Positions 1-5,058 of a stretch of DNA of 5,058 bases are shown piece by piece. The position numbers were made by a program, and so were the translations under genes. The notes under the pieces are model-generated. The model saw nothing but the letters and a program-made list of their open reading frames with translations, was not told where the DNA came from and searched no databases. The DNA is from Draconibacterium sp. (GTDB taxonomy: Bacteria > Bacteroidota > Bacteroidia > Bacteroidales > Prolixibacteraceae), in NCBI GenBank assembly GCA_027011835.1, contig JALUZN010000515.1:1-5058 (forward strand), in the 5' to 3' direction. How positions within the stretch are numbered: position 1 is the stretch's first letter; each line of letters opens with the position of its first letter.

Positions 1-250
1 AAACGTGAAAGTTTGGCTAGCCAATTTCATCAAAGATAATCTCACTTCTGAAATAATTCAATCTATAACTCATCATAAACTTTTTTTGGATGCATATATG
101 GGGTGTTTTGTTTCCTAATTGGTATTATTTATAGCGAAATATTAAACAGAAAATACTCTTAACAATGGTTCGGCGCATTTCTACAAATGCCTCACGAACA
201 AAGAATTACAAAACATAGGATATTTGTCGTAATTTATAAAAGAATCAGAC

Positions 251-266
251 CTTTGCGACTTTGCGA
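251..266. repeat. Tandem 8-bp repeat CTTTGCGA x2
   Basis: Two perfect back-to-back copies of CTTTGCGA stand out in AT-rich surroundings and are followed by GAAAC. From memory, CTTTGCGxCTTTGCGAG-like words recur in intergenic DNA of many Bacteroidota genomes, so this may be one copy of a dispersed intergenic repeat. Only this copy is visible in the window. Confidence 0.4.
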
Positions 267-275
267 GAAACAAAA

Positions 276-301
276 ATATTACGAAGTATTGTCTTAATAC
301 T
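276..301 (-). terminator. Weak terminator-like hairpin after the fused gene
   Basis: On the minus strand, 14 bases after the stop codon, AGTATT and AATACT (301-285) form a 6-bp stem with a 5-base loop. An AT-rich, T-containing stretch follows several bases later. The stem is short and AT-rich and the T-run is not adjacent, so function is doubtful. Confidence 0.25.
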
Positions 302-314
302 CAAACCGGAATTC

Positions 315-490
315 CTATTTCCTGTCGATAAGCTCGACAAAATTTTTCGCCAGATTTTTCCGCGAATACTTTTCGCACGAGTTCGATTCTGCTTTTAACT
401 CTCCGGCAAGAAACCGGTTAAAATAGTTTTCCAGTGTCGATTTAATTCCTTCAACATCATCGAAATTATGAGCAACTCCTGAATTTGTTT
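315..490 (-). pseudogene. C-terminal remnant resembling a glycosyltransferase (family 4 type), fused to the repeat protein
   Basis: The last 55-60 residues of the open frame do not continue the beta-repeat pattern. They are rich in Lys/Glu/Asn and predicted helical: 'NFDDVEGIKSTLENYF', then 'FLAGELKAES', then 'EKYSRKNLAKNFVELI'. From memory, this order (an ETxSG-like segment, DDVEGIK, a short helix, a GEL turn, a YSRKxL helix and an LI end) resembles the extreme C-terminus of Bacteroidota group-1 sugar transferases of polysaccharide clusters. The catalytic domains are absent. The piece keeps its own natural stop (TAG at 315-317), as expected if a deletion joined two genes in frame. The glycosyltransferase assignment is pattern recognition, not a search result; the change in character at this point is firmer than the family name. 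Confidence 0.5.
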
Positions 491-2585
491 CCGAAATTAC
501 CCATGCAAACTGAAAGTTACCTTCAATAAAACCAGACATTGAGGTAGTTGGGATGGTATCGTCATCAATTACTACTCCACCCGAGCCCGAAACCTGTACC
601 CATTTACCAACACCCTGCGTTGGCGTATTTGCCGCCATTGTCACCGAAATATTTCCAGCTGTTCCACAAATACTTTGGTCGGGACCTGCATCGGCAGTTG
701 TGGCTTCGGGAGCAATAGTAATTATTACTGTATCGAGAGTTGGCAAACAACCACCACCCGACGAAATAGCCCATTCAAACCGGTATGTTCCATCAACTGC
801 ACCTGTAACCGATGTATTGTATAAAGTATTATCTGTAATTGTTGGCGTATTCGGCCCTGAAACTACAGTCCACACACCTGTTCCGGGAGACGGGTCATTT
901 CCATCTAAATTAAACGTAGTTGTTCCGCTGGCTAAACAGTTATCGCCTCCGGCATCGGCAACAATTGGGCCTTGGGTATCGTTGGTGGTAACAATCATTG
1001 TATCAACAATTGTATCGCACATGTTATACATATACCACTCTAACGTATAAGTTGAGTTGGCAACCATTCCGGTTACGGTAGCTTTCGGATCCGAATCGTC
1101 GGAAATAGTTATTCCTGTATTAGGCGTTATTATCCATCTTCCCCATTCGTTATGAGCCGGATAATTTCCATCTAGATAAACGGGTGTGTTAATACAAACC
1201 GTTTGGTCGGGTCCGGCATCAACAGTTACCGGAATAACATCGGCAACTACAACATTGACATCATCTTCGTTTTGCCCGCAAAAGAGACCGTTGGAAGTAG
1301 TCCACCTAAAAACGTATGTTCCATTTTCTAAATCTCTAATTACTGTTGAGCTTTCGTGAGAATCAACAATTGTCGCAATATTCGGTACTGAAACCTGCGA
1401 CCAGGTTCCGATACCGGAAACCGGAATATTTCCTACCAATGTTGAAGTATCGATATGGCAAGACAGAAGTTGGTCGGTACCGGCATTGGCACCATCTGCC
1501 GGTCTCGAAGCAATTACAGCAACACGGTCGTACGCATCGTCGCACGTAGTACCAATTGCTGCTGCTTTATGCATTTGAATGATATATACTCCTCCTTCTG
1601 ATAAACCACCTACAATTAAAGGATTTGTTATTACCGCATATTCAGGAGTTGGAATTACCGGATGCTCGGCAGTAACCGGTCCGCTAATAATCTGCCAGGT
1701 TAATGCACCTCCTCCAGTTGAGTTATATGCAATTGTTGTTTGTTTTGTACCACACGCCAAATCAATTTCATCGGAAGTAATATCTATCGTAGGCGGAGCT
1801 GAATAATGCACATTTACACCTGCATGGCTTTCGCAGTTTGTAGCACCATTTGTTATTTTATATAGAAAAGTATAATTGCTTGTACCATCTAAACCTGTAA
1901 CTGAAGTAATAGGATTGGTGGGATTAACAATTGTTGCCCCTCCCGGACCAGACACCTGTGACCACTCACCAGTTTCACCGGTATAAAGCGGAGCAATCCC
2001 TTCCAAAACAATTTCTGTCCGGCCATCGCAAAAATTAAGATTCTGGACTGTACCTCCGGCATCGGTAACATCAGGTGTTGGTGGCGGAACAGTAACTGTA
2101 ACCTGATCGCTACCCGACACACACACCCCTGTTACATCCCACTGAAAAACATAAACCCCTTCAATAAGATTGGAAACACTGGTTAAATTATTATGAATAT
2201 CGTTTATGTTTGGCACATTCGTACCACTAACCACTGTCCATGTTCCCTGTTGTCCATCGATACCCGAGCCGGCATAAGAACCCGAGAGAAATGTTGATTG
2301 TGTTGCGGAATAACAATGACCAAGTGTTTGGTCAGCACCGGCATCAACGGGCATTTCACCTCCTAAATTTGTAACGGTAACGGTATCATAAGAAAAACAT
2401 CCGTTGCTGTTGGTAATGGTCCATTGTAGTTTTGCACTACCAGAAGTAGTTTCTGCCAAAGTAATTGTAGAAGTTGGCGAAGTAGCATCCGATATACTGA
2501 CTCCCATATTCGCTCCAACAATTGCCCAATGTCCGGTCTCATTTATTCCGGGCGAATTAGCTGCTAACAAGTAACTCCCGGGCAC
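315..2585 (-). pseudogene. Main body of the Ig/PKD-like repeat protein, frameshifted at the 5' end and fused to a foreign tail at the 3' end
   Basis: This 756-codon frame contains eight repeat units of about 85-100 residues. They begin with DAG-type motifs at residues 81, 175, about 268 (diverged), 367, 456, 544 and 632, plus the remainder of the unit begun in the upstream fragment. Typical unit features are 'DAGPDQTVC', a mid-unit Trp in 'GxWxxVSGP', a 'GTYxFxW' strand and a 'C....DxVxVT' end strand, as in PKD/Ig-like beta-sandwich domains of Bacteroidota surface proteins. The GTG at 2583-2585 is probably not a real start. A TGA in the same frame lies one codon upstream (2589-2591), there is no signal peptide, and the first residues complete a repeat begun in the other frame. 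The last repeat breaks off after 'FAWVIS' (residue 698). Residues about 703-756 are charged and unlike the repeats, so the gene appears truncated and fused. No type IX secretion C-terminal domain is visible. Calling it a pseudogene is an inference; a sequencing error could explain the 5' break. Confidence 0.75.
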
Positions 2586-2890
2586 TCTTCAATATCGGCA
2601 CCGGCATCGGCAGTAGTAATGGGCAAGACCGTATTTACCACATCCTGATACACCAACAAGCCATCATCACAAACGGTAGAGATTCGAAATGTATAGGTTT
2701 CTCCTCCAACAGCTCCTAGTATTTGTGTTTTCAGCGAATTCGGACTTTCGATAATTACACTTGGCCCCGACACTTGGGTCCAAACAATATTTGTATCGGG
2801 CTGTTCGAACAATCCCGAAGCAGCACCGTGCAATACCAGCTCCTCGCCAACGCAAACCGATTGCGAAACCCCTGAATTTACACCACAGTT
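498..2890 (-). repeat. Nine tandem degenerate Ig/PKD-like repeats, about 90 residues each, one cysteine pair per unit
   Basis: Reading across the frameshift, unit starts fall at about 2890, 2608, 2345, 2063, 1784, 1487, 1220, 956 and 692. Each unit opens with a DAGxDxxxC-like segment (diverged in units 1 and 5), has a conserved Trp, and closes with a beta strand around DxVxVT. Units 2 to 8 have exactly two cysteines, one near the start and one near the end. In the 756-residue numbering the pairs are 91/155, 186/251, 278/348, 376/436, 464/523 and 550/613; unit 2 uses Cys135 of the upstream fragment plus Cys63. This suggests one disulfide per domain after export. Unit 9 has only its first cysteine (640) before the sequence changes character. 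Protein similarity between units is clear, but nucleotide identity is low apart from the DAGxDQ-coding stretch, so these are old duplications. Confidence 0.85.
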
Positions 2891-2986
2891 TTGTGCGCTT
2901 ACCGAAACGGAAAACAGACCTAACAAAACAAACAGAATAATTTTTACATGAGTAAAAAGAGTCTTTGAAATAGTAGAATTTTTCAT
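2564..2986 (-). CDS. N-terminal fragment of a secreted Ig/PKD-like repeat protein (frameshifted)
   Basis: This 140-codon frame carries the start of the large repeat protein continued at 2585-315. Residues 1-32 form a classic signal peptide: a basic start, a hydrophobic core at about 15-27 (IILFVLLGLFSV) and an SVSA|Q-like cleavage site near 31. Residues 33-126 are the first repeat unit, with Trp69 in 'WTQVSGP', the 'YTFRIS' strand and paired cysteines. The second repeat begins at residue 127 (DAGAD), but the frame runs off after Cys135 and stops at a TAG at 2564-2566. The other frame picks up the same repeat immediately (SYLLAANSPG). The ATG is chosen because it gives the full signal peptide. 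There is no Shine-Dalgarno sequence, as is usual in Bacteroidota. The upstream peptidase gene is 344 bp away, so separate transcription is likely. As written, only a secreted stub with one repeat would be made. An intact parent product is inferred to be a surface or secreted adhesin-like protein; the ligand is unknown. Confidence 0.85.
   Translation of the reverse strand: MKNSTISKTLFTHVKIILFVLLGLFSVSVSAQNCGVNSGVSQSVCVGEELVLHGAASGLFEQPDTNIVWTQVSGPSVIIESPNSLKTQILGAVGGETYTFRISTVCDDGLLVYQDVVNTVLPITTADAGADIEECPGVTC
2567..2588 (-). other. Frameshift site splitting the repeat protein gene
   Basis: The upstream frame stops at TAG (2564-2566), and the downstream frame is closed by TGA at 2589-2591, so the shift must lie in these 22 bases. 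Adding one G to the CCCGGG at about 2577-2582 restores a continuous reading, ...DIEECPG-SYLLAANSPG..., that fits the repeat consensus. A one-base loss in a short G/C run is therefore the simplest explanation. No classical -1 slippery heptamer such as A AAA AAG is present, so programmed frameshifting is less likely than a mutation or a sequencing error. Confidence 0.8.
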
Positions 2987-3018
2987 ATTTGGTTTAATTT
3001 TTTCTTGTCAACAATGCT

Positions 3019-3026
3019 CAAATTTA
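3019..3026 (-). promoter_or_regulatory. Candidate Bacteroidota -7 element (TAAATTTG) for the repeat protein gene
   Basis: On the minus strand TAAATTTG matches the Bacteroidota -7 consensus TAnnTTTG and ends 32 bases before the ATG at 2986, which would give a 5' leader of roughly 25 bases. A good TTTG-like -33 element at the expected distance is not obvious; the nearest TTG (3038-3040) is too close. The placement is sensible but the match is only half of a promoter. Confidence 0.35.
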
Positions 3027-3090
3027 AGAATTTATAACAATTGCCTGCACTGTTTGTTATATTTTACCGGACATTTATTGTTAGGAATGC

Positions 3091-3117
3091 AACTATTTAA
3101 AACAAGTCTAAATAGTT
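3091..3117. repeat. Perfect 9-bp AT-rich inverted repeat upstream of the repeat protein gene
   Basis: AACTATTTA (3091-3099) is mirrored exactly by TAAATAGTT (3109-3117) around a 9-base spacer. It lies about 105-130 bp upstream of the ATG at 2986 and about 65 bp beyond the candidate -7 element. There is no T-run on either side that would make it a standard terminator. It could be a dimeric regulator site or a weak hairpin. AT-rich DNA produces such repeats by chance fairly often. Confidence 0.35.
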
Positions 3118-3232
3118 AACAAATACATAAACACAAACCCAAGCTTTCGCAAACAACCTTTTGAAACTTAACAATTATTGCAAATAAATTGTTTAAAATT
3201 CAGGATGATTATCGAGCGTTTCGATGTTCATG

Positions 3233-3290
3233 GGGATTGGGTTTATTGGCAAAAAACCAAGCGAAGTAAAATGAGATCAATCCCAATAAA
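3233..3290. repeat. Inverted-repeat cluster between the peptidase and repeat protein genes
   Basis: TTTATTGG (3242-3249) pairs with CCAATAAA (3283-3290), and GGGATTG (3233-3239) pairs with CAATCCC (3278-3284). The two pairings share bases at 3283-3284 on the right arm, so they compete. The cluster lies 40-100 bases past the peptidase stop codon, where its transcript would end, but lacks a following U-run. The role is unknown; a transcript-end structure is possible. Confidence 0.3.
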
Positions 3291-3330
3291 TTTTAGAAGC
3301 AGATTTTAAAAATACTCAATCCAAATAGAA

Positions 3331-5001
3331 TTAGTTTTTCGAAATAACCGTTCCAGGCTTGAAATAAGCTTCGTACTTGTTTTCCGAGTTTAACTCCTCA
3401 ATTGCCCGTTTAATTCCTTTGTCGTCGTTTATTGCCGAACGAATAGCACCTTTTTGGTAGTAGTATCTCGAAACAATTTCGTCTTTTAACAGTTCGCTAA
3501 TTTCATCTTTAAACTGGGTTAAATCTTTCTCTAAATTTGGTTCGAGCTTTACTTTTAGCGCTTCAAATTCTGTTTCAGCCAACCCATAATATTTTTCACG
3601 TTTTGCCTCTTTAATCAGATCTTCCAGCTCGTTTTTCGATTGCGATTCGTATTCAAAATCGCTTTCTGTTACAAACGTTGAAAACTGGTTGTAGATGTTA
3701 TCTGTAATTTCAAAATCTTCGGGTTGCGGAATGCTTTCGTTTTCACTTGCAAATTTAGTTGCAAAATCGAATACTTTAGATTTAGTAATCAGTTCAATAC
3801 TTAAAATACTTAAATCATCGCTTTTAATTTTAATGTCGGGAATAATTCCACCACCGTCGTAAACTTTCCGTCCGTTTTTAGTTGAAAACTCCGAGATTAG
3901 CGAATCGGGGACTGTGCCAACGCTGCCATCTTCGTTACGGTGCGAATAGTCGAGTGCCTGAATGCAGCGGCCACTTGGAATATAATATTTTGCGGTGGTA
4001 ACTTTAAGTTTTGTGTTGTAACTTAAGTCGCGGGTAGTTTGTACCAGTCCTTTCCCAAAAGTACGCGTTCCTACAATAATGCCACGGTCGAGGTCTTGAA
4101 GTGCACCCGATACAATTTCTGATGCCGATGCCGAGCCCCGGTTTGTTAAAACTGCAATACGAATGGTTGTGTCGAGCGGCTCGTTCATGGCTTTATAGGT
4201 TTTGTCCCACTGTTTTACTTTTCCACGTGTACTTACAATCTCTTCGCCTTTCGGCACAAAAAGGTTAACAATCTTTACCGCTTCCATTAAAAGTCCGCCC
4301 GGATTTGAGCGTAAATCGAACACCAGCGATTTTGGGTTGTTCTTTTTTAAATCGAGAAGAGCTTTTTTTACATCCTCGCTACAGTTTGCTGTAAAACTTG
4401 TTAACCGAATGTAGGCCGTATTTTCGTCTAACATTCCATAATAAGGAACAGCGTCGATTGAAATTTTTTCGCGAACAACATCAACAACAAATGGCTTTTT
4501 AACTCCGTAGCGTTGAATTTTAATTTTTACGGGCTTATTTGCCGGGCCTTTTAACAGGCTGCTCACATCTTTTGTGCTCATGTTTTTTGTCGATTTGCCC
4601 GACACTTCAAGTAATACGTCGCCGGCTTTTAGTCCCGATTTATCGGCCGGAAACCCTTCGTAGGGTTCCGAAATTATGACTTTGCCATTTTGTTTGCTAA
4701 TTACTGCCCCAATTCCGGCATATTCGCCGGTTGTCATAAATCTAAAATCCTCAATTTTATCTTCCGGAATATAGTTTGTATATGGGTCGAGCGAGGCTAA
4801 CATTTCGTCGATACTGGTTTTAATCAGTTTGTTCGGATTAATGTCGTCGACATAAAACATATTTAACTCACGAAAAAGGGTATAATAGATATCGAGATTT
4901 TTAGCTATCGCAAAATTCTTTTCGTCGCGGGTAAAACTAAACGAACCAACTCCAATAACCGCTATTAAAACGATTGCTATCCAAAATTTTCTACTCTTCA
5001 T
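3331..5001 (-). CDS. S41 family carboxyl-terminal processing peptidase (PDZ-containing serine protease)
   Basis: This 556-residue envelope protease cleaves proteins near their C-termini. It acts in the periplasm, probably tethered to the inner membrane. Residues 1-4 are basic (MKSRK), and residues 6-23 form one hydrophobic segment without an obvious cleavage site, so a signal anchor is likely. A short helical region (about 30-90, with the family-typical 'LDPYTNYIP' at 71-79) leads into a PDZ domain (about 93-175, 'GIGAVI', 'PADKSGLKAGDVLLEV'). The S41 catalytic domain follows (about 190-350). Its 'FDLRSNPGG' lies at 228-236, its nucleophile is predicted as Ser292 in GSASASE, and its general base is Lys317 in TFGKG. 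The 25-residue spacing matches characterised C-terminal processing proteases. Residues about 400-556 are charged and helical, as is common in Bacteroidota members, and the length is normal for them. The ATG start gives the whole export segment; no Shine-Dalgarno sequence is seen. The gene looks intact. Family databases use ctpA, ctpB and prc interchangeably, so no symbol is given. Substrates are unknown. Confidence 0.96.
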   Translation of the reverse strand: MKSRKFWIAIVLIAVIGVGSFSFTRDEKNFAIAKNLDIYYTLFRELNMFYVDDINPNKLIKTSIDEMLASLDPYTNYIPEDKIEDFRFMTTGEYAGIGAVISKQNGKVIISEPYEGFPADKSGLKAGDVLLEVSGKSTKNMSTKDVSSLLKGPANKPVKIKIQRYGVKKPFVVDVVREKISIDAVPYYGMLDENTAYIRLTSFTANCSEDVKKALLDLKKNNPKSLVFDLRSNPGGLLMEAVKIVNLFVPKGEEIVSTRGKVKQWDKTYKAMNEPLDTTIRIAVLTNRGSASASEIVSGALQDLDRGIIVGTRTFGKGLVQTTRDLSYNTKLKVTTAKYYIPSGRCIQALDYSHRNEDGSVGTVPDSLISEFSTKNGRKVYDGGGIIPDIKIKSDDLSILSIELITKSKVFDFATKFASENESIPQPEDFEITDNIYNQFSTFVTESDFEYESQSKNELEDLIKEAKREKYYGLAETEFEALKVKLEPNLEKDLTQFKDEISELLKDEIVSRYYYQKGAIRSAINDDKGIKRAIEELNSENKYEAYFKPGTVISKN

Positions 5002-5058
5002 TTCAACTGTTTTTTACTTTATAAAAAAACTCTACTAATAAATTCAAAAAAATAATCG

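Larger units (their letters stand above)
1..314. other. AT-rich region without a convincing gene
   Basis: The region lies beyond the stop of the fused minus-strand frame. It contains the weak hairpin (276-301) and the tandem 8-bp repeat (251-266). A plus-strand frame is open from base 2 to a TAA at 116-118 (38 codons, beginning NVKVWLANFIKDN). It could be the end of a gene entering from outside the window, but it matches no family I recognise and could easily be open by chance. If the glycosyltransferase reading is right, this region is the natural downstream flank of that gene, not of the repeat protein. Confidence 0.5.
2987..3330. other. Intergenic region between the peptidase and repeat protein genes
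   Basis: This 344-bp AT-rich stretch separates two minus-strand genes. It holds the candidate -7 element near 3019-3026 and two inverted repeats (3091-3117 and 3233-3290). No open frame of convincing length or composition and no RNA gene were seen. The size and content suggest that the repeat protein has its own promoter rather than being co-transcribed with the peptidase. Confidence 0.6.

Noticed and set aside
1..30. Possible minus-strand start MKLASQTFTF running out of the window
   Set aside because: Only ten codons are visible, with no ribosome-binding or promoter signal; too short to support.
553..1050. Plus-strand open frame of 165 codons antisense to the repeat protein
   Set aside because: It lies entirely inside the real minus-strand repeats, has Val/Pro/Ser-rich composition from reading the repeat codons backwards, and has no recognisable domain.
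1346..1806. Several 60-75 codon frames on both strands inside the repeat region
   Set aside because: They are other-frame readings of the repeat gene, without signal, domain or start context.
2577..2582. Programmed -1 ribosomal frameshifting at CCCGGG
   Set aside because: No standard slippery heptamer is present. A missing base is simpler.
498..2890. CRISPR or DNA-level satellite array
   Set aside because: The periodicity is in the protein (about 260-300 bp units) with low nucleotide identity and no constant short repeats or spacers.
4202..4414. Plus-strand 70-codon frame inside the peptidase gene
   Set aside because: It is antisense to the conserved S41 catalytic domain, which is clearly the coding strand.
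5002..5058. Promoter for the peptidase gene
   Set aside because: The 57 bases upstream are AT-rich but have no convincing TAnnTTTG element, and the window ends too soon to judge.

Overview
The window looks like Bacteroidota (Bacteroidetes) DNA. It has AT-rich intergenic DNA, starts without a recognisable Shine-Dalgarno sequence, a TAnnTTTG-type -7 promoter candidate, a Bacteroidota-style S41 peptidase with a long helical C-terminus, and a secreted repeat protein built from 'DAGxDQxxC' Ig/PKD-like modules. A marine or anaerobic Bacteroidales/Marinilabiliales-like lineage is plausible, but the sequence alone cannot settle it.

Layout: all convincing genes are on the minus strand, so the order of transcription runs from high to low coordinates. 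Positions 5001-3331 encode an intact carboxyl-terminal processing protease (S41 family) with PDZ domain, catalytic Ser/Lys pair and N-terminal membrane/export segment. Positions 3330-2987 are intergenic, with a candidate promoter, a perfect 9-bp AT-rich inverted repeat and a second, odder inverted-repeat cluster. Positions 2986-315 hold a large secreted repeat protein gene that is broken twice. A -1 frameshift at about 2567-2588 splits off the signal peptide and first repeat (2986-2564) from the remainder (2585-315). At about 470-500 the ninth repeat stops half-way and the frame runs into about 55 residues that do not belong to the repeat family. These residues most resemble the extreme C-terminus of a Bacteroidota family-4-type glycosyltransferase. 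Positions 314-1 are AT-rich, with no convincing gene, a weak terminator-like hairpin and a tandem 8-bp repeat.

Biologically, the peptidase is an ordinary envelope quality-control or processing enzyme and is probably transcribed separately from the repeat protein. The repeat protein would be a cell-surface or secreted adhesin-like product whose domains are each held by one disulfide. As written it cannot be made at full length without frameshift correction, and it lacks a visible type IX secretion sorting domain because its 3' end has been replaced. The most interesting point is the join between adhesin repeat and glycosyltransferase-like tail. It is either a genuine deletion/recombination fusion or an assembly chimera. 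I saw no CRISPR array, tRNA, rRNA, insertion sequence or clear new defence-type system.
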